Assembly: GCA_030544215.1 (NCBI GenBank)
Contig: JARZZO010000016.1
Coordinates: 31,828,001 to 31,892,000 of the forward strand
Direction of reading: 5' to 3'
Origin: Zantedeschia hybrid cultivar
Lineage: Eukaryota > Streptophyta > Magnoliopsida > Alismatales > Araceae
DNA: 64,000 bases
Shown here piece after piece: positions 12,601 to 24,600 of the stretch. Both the position numbers and the translations under genes were made by a program. Below the pieces are notes generated by a model. The model saw nothing but the letters and a program-made list of their open reading frames with translations, did not search any database and was not told the origin of the DNA. The number at the start of each line of letters is the position of its first letter. The first letter of the stretch is position 1.

Positions 12601-15600
12601 TTTTGCCAAAACAAGCTGCCCGTTTCAGCAGGCTTTAAGAAAAGCATATCTGGCCTAATAGGCCGGTTCATGAGGGTTTACGGCCGTGCCCTCGCCTGCC
12701 GTCCCCCCCTTTTACTCACTCAAGTTGAATCTCAATCCAGAGAGATTTAGGAGGCTCAGATTCCTCTTCCCTTTCCACCACACTGCTCCCCTCCATCATG
12801 GCAATGGCCCACTGCTGGTAGATTTCCCACCATCAGCCCCCACTGGATATTTGACCGTAGTGCATCAAGTTGCTACTACCATCGACATGCAAGCAATTGA
12901 ATTGCAACTGTGCTGCTCCTGCTCCTGCTACATTAATGTGCTGCTCCTACTAGATCTCCTGCCACCCTCGCTAGTTGCTACTGCTTTGTTCTCACACCAT
13001 GCTCACTCTTCATGTGCTGCTCCCACCAGGTCTCCCACTTCTCCTGCTATTGCCATGCTACATTGTGCTCCTGCTGACTGCTCGCTTGGCATATTCACAC
13101 TCTGGCCACCACCTTCTCCAGGTGCTGCATACCTCGTACTCTGGTGACCATCTACTCTCTCTTGCTTCTACCATTGGCTCCAGCTCCCATCAGCAGGAAA
13201 GCTATATTACCCTCATTTTGTTTTTGCTTTGTGCATTTTTTTCCCCCTGAACCTGCCCCAGCTCTCACTTGCAGCCACTTCCGCAGAAGTGTTTCACCCG
13301 CTTAGACCACCAACAGCGGGTGCTGTGGCTGTTCCTGTTGTGACCAGTAGGTGCTGCACCAATTCTCATCAGCCCAGCAGGCTCTCTCCTTGCCCACACT
13401 TGAAGGATGCTCTCTCCCTCCTTTCCCCAACCTCCTCCCAGTCCGCTGCCCCTTACTCCCATCTACTACCTTCCGCACCTGTTTCCCCAACAATTCCAAC
13501 CCCCCCCCCCCAAAAAAAAGGGCAATGCTAGGTTGTCATTTCCTTTTGTCATTACCGAAACTTTATCAGTTATCCCATTTTTAACTCCATCAACATCTTT
13601 AGTAGGCTAAAATTGCCATCATCTCCTCCTCTTTAGGTTTGTCAATGTGTTGGGCCAGCCCGATTAGCTGTCAGACTAGGCATGATTTTGGGCTGGCCCG
13701 AGCCCTCAGCTCTAGGCTCAAGCGTTACTCTGCCTGGCAAGGATTGATGGGCTTTAGAGATTTTAAATTTTTATTTTTTTAGAGGACTGCTATAACCCCT
13801 ACTGCAGGGTACTTTTCAAAAATGTTAATGATGAGGGAAATGACTAACATTCGCAAACTAAATGTTTGGTGGGGATTAAGCCTTATTTATAGCCCCCACT
13901 CCCCCACATCAAAAGTTTTGTTGTGAGGCTACTTCTTTTTTGTTTTTTTTTTTAAGTTGATGGTACCATAGAATAATAAATTGAAAAGCAGAGATGTACA
14001 GGTATAGGAATCAAGGTCACAAAAGACACCTTTACAATATGAAGTGTCACACTCTACCCTCCCAAGAAGACAAAAATGGTTTCTTTTTCATGATTATCCA
14101 CTTTACAAAAGACCCTCGCCCACTCTCTCACCTCATCGACAACAAAACAAAAGATCCTTTTATGAGACTAATGTTCCCTTCTTAAAAATACTCTGGCATG
14201 GCCAGCCACCAAATGAAGTGGTCCTCCTTGAGAGGCCACTTCCTATCCCAAATGTGAAGGAGGCCCGCCAAGGTATCCACTGGATGAAACTGAAGCTGTA
14301 ACCTCACGAAAAGGAGCTGCCAAACCTCACAGAACTACCCACATCACACAGAAGGATGATCTAGAGACCCCGCCTTCTCTCCATATACGTAGCCAGTGGT
14401 AAAGATTCATCCACTGAGCAAGCCAACCTATCAATGGTAGGTAGCCTACTATACAAGATCCTCCACATGAGAAGTTTCACCTTCAAAGGGCTTTTAGGAG
14501 CCTAGGCATGTTTGGCGAAGGGGTGCCATATTCCACCATCAACAATACAGTAGTTATAGGCTGATTTGACAAAAAATAAGCCTACAATCCTCCACCTCCA
14601 AAACCACCATCTTGTACCAAAGGTGCAGACCTGACATCTTGTAGCAGACAAGGAGCTTCTCAACCTTGAAAACTTCATTGTCTCTTAGCTATCTTCTCAA
14701 CATAGGGCACCAAACTCCCCCACCCTAACCAAACTCAAACATCAGAGCTCTAGTTGTCAAATCGCAAATGGCCTGGGAAACAGACATCCAAGAATCATCC
14801 CTTTGCACCATCTATCCTTCCAACAGAAGCATCAATAACCGTCTCTAATGAGGGGTACCAACTAGCAAGATGTCAGAAGATCGAACAATACCCTTCCACA
14901 CAAGGAAAAGGTTATAAGAAGAAGATGGAACCACATCTCAAGTCCTAGATCGGCTGTAGTATTTCTACTTCATGTTCTCCACCCATAAACCAACTCCTCT
15001 GTGCCCATAAACCTGACTCCTTTGTAACTATTTGGTAAGGAGTGTTAAATTGAAGTCATCAACATCTTTGATGCCCAAACCTCCAATCTCCGTACTCTTG
15101 CAAGCTCTGACCAATTAATGTGGTAGCCTCCTCTCCTTGCTTACCTACTAGTACCATGGCAAAAGAAACGGCATCTGATAGAGTCTAGCCTCCTTAGATT
15201 CATTTTGGGAATCCTAAAAATGGATAAGAAATACACAGGGAGGCTCTCAAAACAGCTTTGCAAAGCACTAGCATCCCCCAAAGGAAAGGAGTCTGCCCTT
15301 CCATCTTCCTAATTTATACTCAATTTCTAAGCCACACTCTAGCAAACCCTACACCAGAGCACCCCTATGGTAAGTAGAGGACCCAACTATGTCATTTTAA
15401 ACTAGCCAACTTGACAGCCCATTATCCTTCCCATCCTCTAAATAGCCATGTCACCATGTTGATCCCAATATGCTAACTTTTGGTGAAGTTGACCCTCAAA
15501 CCAGTAGCAAAATCCAGTAGGTACAGCACCAATCTCGTTGTGAATAAATGCTCCTCCACAACTAAAAAGAACAGTATAGTGTCATCTGTATATTGCAGGT

Positions 15601-18600
15601 GGGAAATAATACGTTCCTATGAAACAACCTGCAATCAGTTAATCAAGCCAGCTGCCTCAGCCTGCTGCCCCATCCAGCTCAAAATATACACCGCCAACTC
15701 AACGAGGAGAGGATATATAAGGTCTCCCAGCCGTAATCCCTGCCCACTATGAAAATAAGGTGAGGGCTCTCCATTAATCAGGATAGAGGAGCTTGGCGAG
15801 GATAACCAAGCTATAATCTAGCCAACCCACTTGTTACAAAAACCCATCCTCCTCATCACTTTGCAGGAAGAACTCCCAATTAAGCCTGTCGTATGCCTCC
15901 TCTATGTCCAGCTTCAATACCAGCCTATGTTATCAAAGGCAATAGCCTTGCTCTAGGCGATGAAATGAGGCGAGCCAAGAGTGCCTCGCCTCGCCTCACA
16001 TTCACCTCACTCACCTAGGCATTTGCTTATGAGGTCTATGTCAAATGCTTGTTTCTTTTTTAATTATATGGTATTGCTTTTCTTACTCTTAATTATTCGA
16101 AAGTGGCTAATGCCTCTTTTAACAATGTCCAATATCATTTTTCTCTTACATGCTGCCACATTTTCCCCCTTTTTTTTACATGCTGCTACAATTTTTTTCT
16201 TATTTTTGATGATTCCTAAGACGATGCACTACATATATGAGTGCTTTATACAAATTGATCATTACATGTTCATGATTAGTGTTTCTCAAGGTCTTATATA
16301 TGGTAATCTTGGATATTTTATTTATCTTCCTCACATTGTCATTTTCTTCCTTCATGATGTTGTATGAGAGAAAACACATCGCCTCAAATGCCTAGCCAAT
16401 CGCTTAGGCATTTGAGGCTGAGGCGAACCCCTAGTCACCTCGGTCGCCTCTGACTACATAGATACTAACCCTTTTTGTGCTGACTCTTGATAGCACAAAT
16501 GCATTTATATGATATTAAGAAGTTCTCCTATATGTGTATTCCAAGAACCCCTTGAAAGCGGCAGACCTGTCTCTCTAGTACCATCTCAAGTTTGAAAGCC
16601 AGCACCTTGATGATGATCTAATAGATGCCGTTAAGTAAGCTATTGGGCCTATAGTCCGCCTCAGCCTTCTTGGGAACAAGAACCAAGAAGGTCTCATCGA
16701 TACCATGTAGGTGTGCCTTACCTTCTTGGAGTTTGCCTGTAGCGTCAAGTAGGGCATTCTCAATGATCTCCCAGTAATGATGGTAGAAGAACAGTAGGAA
16801 GCCATCAAGGCCAGGGGCCTTCTCTCCTGCTAAGGAGAAGACACCTTCCTCACCAAACTTAAGGGGCCTTTACCTGACTTCTCCTTAGCATCCCTCGCCA
16901 AACTTAATTGCCACTGTTCTGGATCTTAAAGCTGACCAACCCGATCTCCTTATCAATTCCATCAAAGGAGATCCTAATGGTTTCAGCTCCCTCTCTCCCT
17001 TCTTCCTCCACCCTTCTAATGACCCTTGCCAAAATCATCCTTGCTCAAACCACCTTCTTTTGTGGAACAACCCCTGCTTCTTGTTCTCCTCCCTTCTTGG
17101 CCCCCCAACAGAGGCTCTCATCAGAGCAATCACTACACTCTAGACCTACCTCCACTCCTCCTTCCTTCATCGAGCCAAAGTTCCCCCCTAAAGCCTCTAG
17201 GAAGGTGCTTGGAATAGCTGCAGGTGGAGGAGGATGCTCCCTGTGCCTTTGGGAGACAATTGTCCCCTGTCAGGCCCTCTTCTATACATCGAACAGGAGG
17301 GGATCTCAGCCTAGGGACTACTATACGAGGAAGGCTCCTAGCCGCAATGTTAGAGACAAGCCCCACTGACACTGCCGGTCTGCCCCCAGCGGGAGGCATC
17401 GTCAGCCTCTTCCATTGTTGTTGGTCGCATCGAAGAGAGCCACCTCCCCACCTCCTCTGCCAGTTAAACAAAGGGCGACGGGCAGGAGAGAAGTGACGCC
17501 ATCACAGCTGCCACCAAATACAACCTCTCCCCCCCTACAAACGCAAGACCCTCTCTGCCAGACCCTATGTCAGCCACTGCCTCACCATCTCCAGACTCTC
17601 CCTATAGGCACAAGGAGTTCCCTAGAAACCTTGGCCAAGCAGAAGGGTTGGACGATATGGCATGCAAGGCTCATCGTATCATTGATCTATACTAGATCGT
17701 ACCTTCCTAGATATGACTTGGTAGTGACCCAACTCAGTTCGACTCATGCGAGTTGCATAAGTTCGAGCCAATTTAGGCCAACGAGTTTGTTAATAGCAAT
17801 GAGTTTAAGCCACATTTAATAGAAATGTACCATATTAATTGATATAGAAGTGTACATTTACTTACCAAATAAGAAAAATTCAATCTAAAACAACTCATTA
17901 TGCATGTACAAGCCAGTACAATCCAGTCCAATCCGATGCATGCCAGCGGATCAGACTCACCCAAGTACGAGTCGACTCTTACAAGTCGGCATGATCCGGT
18001 ACAATATGACAAGCAATGATCCTATAGAGACACCCACCTTTGACTCCATTTCTAGTCAGCAAGGGAAGTACCATACCTACACAATTGGAGGGGACGGTGA
18101 TATGAGGTGGAGACGACGATCTTGTGCTGGTCCGTGTTCAGGGCCCGACCTCCCTACCATAGCAAGTAAGTCACAGGTTGCCCGAAAGCATGTTCACAAG
18201 TCATCGACACCCACTCTTACCGAGCTCGACCCAGCTACAGTGGTGGTTCGCCCATTGTCAGTCCGACTTGAGCCTGAGGACATGCAGGTATCCTACTTCA
18301 TGAAGGCAAGTGACAAGGGATTCAAACCATCCAGTCAGATGCAACCACATGTCCCCATGCACACAGCTTTATATTCACCTATTACCTCTCCCCGTGAATC
18401 CCAAGGTTCGGCACCAAAGGAGTGGAATGTTGGGAGTTCAAGATATCTATGAGCCCTGAGGAGACTCGTCCTCCACTGCAACCTCCGAGACCTTCAGCAT
18501 CACTCAAAAGGCTTGACACCTTGACAACCGCATCCATGGCCAGTAGCTTATATGGTGTAGATGGGGATCTATTCTTATGCAGGGTCCCGAAAGTAGAAAT

Positions 18601-21600
18601 GAGGACGGTTGCCCCTAGCTGATCTCAAAAAATCACCGGAACCAATTAAGATGGATTTGGGTCTCAGACTGCCCCACTACAAGCAACACCAACAAAGACC
18701 ACTTCAACCAATCCTCTACGCAGGAGTCGAAAATGGCTGGCATGCTGCAGAACTGACCCACTGGGAACCTTGAGCCGCCACCTTTGTGAATGTCTAGCGA
18801 GCATCAACGTCCAGTTGTCCCAAGCAAAGACATTTGAAAAACGTTGACACTTCAGTGCCCTCAGGCCAAATAGAAAAACCAGCAGTTTTGGTGTTTAAGG
18901 ATAAGGTTGCAAATGAACTAATACACTCAACGAACAGCTCATAAGACTACTCGATAACGGCTCGACTCGACTCATTTATTACGTTAAATAAACAAGTTTC
19001 AACAAAAATTTGGGCTCGGTTCATAAACAAGCTCGAGTTTGAACACTAGCGAGCTCAGCTCGATTATGTTCGTGAACAAGCTTGTTGTAAGTTCATTAAG
19101 AACTCGTCTATCTACTCATTAAGAACTTGTTTTAGGACTCTTTAATTCATTTGTATACTAAAAATTTGTTTAAGTATTTGTTAAGAATTAGCTTAAATAT
19201 TTGTTATTTTTATTTCATTTAAAAACATACATTTAGCTTTAAATTACATAATAATCTAATTTAATAAATAACTTAAATAGTTATTAAAAATTTCAAACAA
19301 CCGGCTGGACTGCTAGGTCCACAAAAGGAGAGGTCATCATGCAGTTTTGCGGTTCCAGTGCAAGATGTTTAGTCCTGTGTAGGAAGATTCAAGAAAGGGA
19401 AGCCGATGGCACCTTTAAGATTTATTGCCTAACCACTTCATACCACACACCTACTGAATATCTGGTGCATGTACCTGTTTTGCACTTGTTTTCAGCTTTA
19501 GGTTGATGGATTCACTTAAATGCCAGCCCAAATTTGTTAAAAGAATTTTTTAGTCTCAAAGCCTTTGGGCCCGGCTTGTCATGGACTCCGGGATGGTTTG
19601 GACTCGTGAACAAGGCTCAAACTCGTCGAGTTCTTAAAAAATCGAGTTTGAATGGCACTCAACCGAGTTTGAGCTCGACTTTTGGCAGTCAAGCCGAGTT
19701 TGAACTAGGATAAACTCAGCTCCACTCAACTCATTTGCACCACTATTGAAGGAGTACAGCATCTAAAAGTAAGGCCCGAGCCCCATATTTCTCTCAAGCA
19801 TGCACGTAGGCTACACAACCCTGGCCTAGTTGTTGGACTAAGCCAGGTTGTATTTAGGCTTTGGACTTTTGCAGAAGATGTCAGACCTGGCCCTGCCCGA
19901 TCTTAAAAGCACTTGGGACCAGCCAGACTCAATCTCAAATCTTGAAGGTTCAGGCTCAGGCCAGACTGGTCTGCAGGGACTCTACAGCGCTAGGTAAAGA
20001 TTTACCAGGTGTTCCAGAATATGGACCCAAATTTTGTGGCTCACAAAGCCATAAGGCTCCTTTCAGCTTCCTCTAATTTGTGGCTTCACTCCAGCCAGTA
20101 ACAACTGTACTTTACTTTTTGCATTACACATGCTTCATCCCCTGCATCCTCTCTCCTGTGTAGTGCTCCTGGGGCCACAAACCATGTCCCAAAAATGATG
20201 GGCCTAATCTTGCTAACAGGTCTGTTATGAGAACCCTCCTATTTGCGCTCCTGTAGCTACAACATCAAGCTTTTGTCTGAATTTCCCACACGATTCTTGA
20301 GAAGTTGGTGGCCATCATTGATCTATAGGGGGTTTTGACTATGGATCAGCCACCAGCGAAGATCACAATTAAGGGATACTCACTTGTTGTGAGAATAAGC
20401 CTAAATCAGCTGAGAAAGACAAACCATATTGCTGCTTTTTACCATTCATACCATGCACTTTACATACCCAACGAGTTTTAGTAAACCACTAGAAGCATGT
20501 GTACCAAATATAAATGCTAGGACCACCAACTCACAGACCCACAGGGTGCAGCCAACGACTGATTGCTGACTTTCAATTCACACAACTCGCTCTCTTCATT
20601 GCTTGCTGAGACCCACTTCCCCTCCCCCAACCTCAGTGATTCCTCTGGCATGCCTGGAAAGGGCTATTGTTGCAATCCTTGCTGTCCGCCTCTGACATTT
20701 TACCATAACCAGATGCCCCATCCTCACACTAGGGATTAATCCCAAGGATGGCACCTCTACATTCAACCTCACGGATAGGATGTCATATTTGATATTAGCC
20801 CATGAAGCATTAACAACCAGATCCTAAATGCCTTCACCAGCTAACTTCCATGACCAACAATTGATGCTTCCCCCACCAACAAAAAACCATGCTCCACCTA
20901 GAGTTTACAAGGAAACTGGCTTCCTTGTCATAAAAAAAAAAAAAAGAATCCCTTCACTAGCTGACTCGCCTCCCTGTCGATGTACACGGCCTTAAATATT
21001 ATGCTGATGAAAATTAAGCAACGTTGACTACCTAAAGGCACAATATGCCTTCTCGAAGAGAACCAAAGGACCATCCTGTCTACTCCGTATGGATTATTGT
21101 TCACTAAAAACCCGCAGCTATTGATGCCTTCAACTTCCGCAATGGGCCAAGAAAGTTTGGCAGAGCACCTTCTATAGATCCCACTGACTTTCTCCTCTGC
21201 CTCTCCACCAGGGCCAAAACATTCTCCTCCCTCTGCCTTTCCATCTTTCTGGGTGCTGCACCAGTGGAGCCATCACCATGCCTCAGTTTCTGGTGATGCA
21301 GGAAAGTGTATCATCAATTCCTTTGGTTGTCCTCAGAGCCCCCATGAGTTCATCCTGTTACAGCAAATTTCCCAATGTAACCACCACCAAAAATTAAGGG
21401 GCTTCATCCTTCCTTTTTGCCTGTAAGCCCATCCACTGCCCAATCTGTGCACAGAAAGATCCTTTATGTTCCCAATTGATATTTGAGACAATTGTAAGTA
21501 CAGTACAGTGTAATTTCATTCCTTATCTGAACCTCAGGAAGGCCTCAGAATCTGCCGCAGATGAGTTTCCTCCATTGTTAACACATATCAACCTGTCCGA

Positions 21601-24600
21601 CTCCTACATTGAATGATTGGCCCCAAGATCACAAGATCCGTTCCCCCTTTTGCCCCATAAGAAGGAAGTAAGTAGTTTCCTTCAAGACACCGGCCTCTGA
21701 GTCAACTGCCTAAGAGCGCAATTGATGCAGGAGCGGGTCCATGGACAGCGCAGATCAAGCGTCTATCAGGCTTGGAGCCATCTCCTTTGGCTTGGAACCG
21801 ATGCATGGCCTATTTGAGACCTAGAGACACTTACTTGCTTTTATTATGTCTATTTATGGCCCACTATGTAATTTTCTAATTTTTAGGACTTTTAAGGTGC
21901 GATGTTCGCACTAATTAGGGGTTAATGGATAGAGACAGTGGAAGGATAAGAACAGAAGCTCTAGAGTCGGGTTAGGAGTTGCAAATTGAGTCTTTATATA
22001 TGTACATCTATTTCCAGAAAGGAATATAGAAGATTTGTTGAAGAAAAAAATACCAGATTGAGTTCTCTGCGAGAGAGAGCCCCAACCCCCATCTTCCTTG
22101 GTGCGACGCCAAGGAATCTGCCCCCAGTGCGACGCCGGGGAATTCCCTATCCTCTAGTGCAAGGCCAAGGATCCCTCTCCCGTTCCCCCCTCTTTCCCTT
22201 TGTCCCGCATCAATTTTGGTATCAGAGCCCAACTTTGATCCCCCATCATGCCGGCGCTCTGCCACTGTCCTCGCTTCCCTCCCTTCCTCGCTGCAGATCT
22301 CTCTTCTCTCAGCCATATCTCTCTCTCCTTCCACAGCCCCACAAAACCCTCAGGTTCTGTTCACGCACTATTCCATGAACAGTGTTGTCCCACCACACTC
22401 CCACAGTCGCCTCTCTCTCTCTCCCACTCAGTTCCCTCTCTCTCGGTTTCTTTGGACATAACAAGAAGAAGAGGAAGGGGAGAGCACCGGCAACTCCAAC
22501 GCTTTACGCCGACGCCAACGTCGTCCCCGGCCACCGGCTCTACCACCGCCCTAGCCGTAGATCAGCCCCCGAAGCCACAGTCGCCTCTCTCTCTCCCACT
22601 CAGTTCCCTCTCTCTCAGTTTCTTTGGACAGAACAAGAAGAAGAGGGGGAAGGGGAGAGCACCGGCAACTCCAACGCTTTACGCCGGTGCCGTCATCGTC
22701 CCCGGCCGCCGACTCTGCCACCGCCCTAGCCGTAGATCAGCCCCCAAAGCCACCGCCGCCATCGTCTTCTCCCTTTGCTATCGTGGTCATCGGCGGGTCC
22801 CGCAGACACCGGCGCCATCACCATCGCCGTCGCCGTCCCAGCCGACCCCCGCCGGCACCTGCGGAACCGGCGCCGGCCCTTACTTCTCCCGCCACTGACT
22901 TCCTCCACAGCCACCCTTACTGCCACCGCCAGCCTTCGCCGCGTCGCTACCTCGCCCCACCGCCGCCGGAGCCGCCTCTCGTCGCCTCCAAGGCTGCCCG
23001 CCTCCACCTCTGGTGCGGTTAGGGTTGGAGAAGGAAACATAAAAGAGGTGGGGGGGAGGCAAAAAAGCTCGTGCCCTTTTGTTGGAGTTAACCGGTCAAA
23101 TCGGTTTGACCGGATCCGATCCGAACCGATTGATCCGGTCCGGTCCGAACCGGTTGATCCGGTCCAGTCCGAACCGGTTGATCCAGTCCACCGAAGCCCC
23201 CTTTGCACTGGTCCGAGCTATCTCCAGTCTGGTCCGAGCCATCTTCCGCTTGGTCCAAACCATTTACAGTGAACCAACACATTGGGTCTAGTTAGTGGTC
23301 TACTACAATGCACACAGGAGGTGCACTAGAGACCCTGTCGCACCGCTCGTTCCAGATTCATCGGTGCTTCGATTTGCGAACCACTTGCACCGTTGGGATC
23401 GTCTCAGCGAGGCCGACCTCGTTGCACATCCTGTCTGCTGGTAGTGCCGTACTGGCACGCTTTACGAGGGCGCTTGTGCTCGTTGTTCAAAGTCGTCCCG
23501 GACCCCGATTTGAGCGCCGTCAGCGACGTTGGTCTCGTCACTGCAAGACCTACCCAGATTCAGTGTGCGACAGATACGACGATATCTCGTTTTGCGTGCC
23601 CAACTCCGAAGGCCGTGTCGGTCACAAGAGGGCACCTTCGTGCTCCGTTTTGCGTGCCAATCGTACTATCTACATCCTTGCAACGAGGCGGACCTCGTCC
23701 AACGCTTCTTCAGCCAGTGGTGCATTGATTTGCACGTCGTCTGCTCTAGTCAGACCGATTTGTTCTTACAAGTCGAAATTCTAGGTACGCTTCCTCACCA
23801 TGGATTTTAGTTTTGAAGTGGACCTACCCAATTCCATACAAGCTAGGATGTTTCTTAATGCAAATCCGTTTGACAATTTTATTTCGCAATCTATTATGGA
23901 TTCTCTCTCCCATATGGACTACATGGTTGTCTCTAAAGACCGAGCCTATGTGCAATTTTTCTATCCTCTAAAGAGCAAAAGTACTTTCCGATCTGTCAGA
24001 TATTATGATGATGCATGGTGCAAGATTACACCACATAGTTCATATATTAGCTTGGGCAAAGAATGGATGGACGATCGACATGTTGTAGTTGATCCCACTA
24101 GGCGGGATTGTCTTTTACGACCCGAGGGATACCAGACGTCCTTTCGTATTCTCAATTCCACTTATCATGATCGGGAAAAGTTACAACAGTTGTTTTTAGC
24201 TGGTTTGGCTCACGTGGCACCATCACCTATTGTTGGTTGGGATCATGACTTATTCATTGCTTCTCGACTACATTTGATTGATGATACAATGTTCGAAGTT
24301 GATGCCTCATGGGTGGTTCATAGTTGAGATCACGCATTGTTTAGACGGTCAGGATTGGATCGCATCTCTGATGATGTGTTTGGTGTTGATCTACTTGCTA
24401 CTGCACCATTTCATATTATCTCATGCAATCATAATTTATTTGTTAAGGCAGGGTTATCCCTTATTGCAGATGATATTTTTGTTGACTCAAAGCCTCGTCC
24501 AACACTTACTGAGAGAATGATGATAGTTACCCTACACGAGGATATGTATGATTTGCTACAGTCTCCAGTGGATATGATATGGCAGACCTTTTGTGATTCG

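Noticed and set aside
15925..16461. Reading the block as a separate small gene (128-codon frame at 15981-16367)
   Set aside because: The frame is Phe/Leu-rich filler inside a MITE with inverted ends and target duplication. No transposase motif is present.
17904..18452. 182-codon plus-strand frame in intron 3 as a host gene
   Set aside because: No family resemblance, no splice structure, and short GAGTCG-type repeats run through its start. It is more likely decayed repeat DNA.
22248..23272. Several long Pro/Arg/Ser-rich frames in the LTR-element leader
   Set aside because: They arise from GC-rich low-complexity and tandemly duplicated DNA, in several frames at once. None has a recognised motif.
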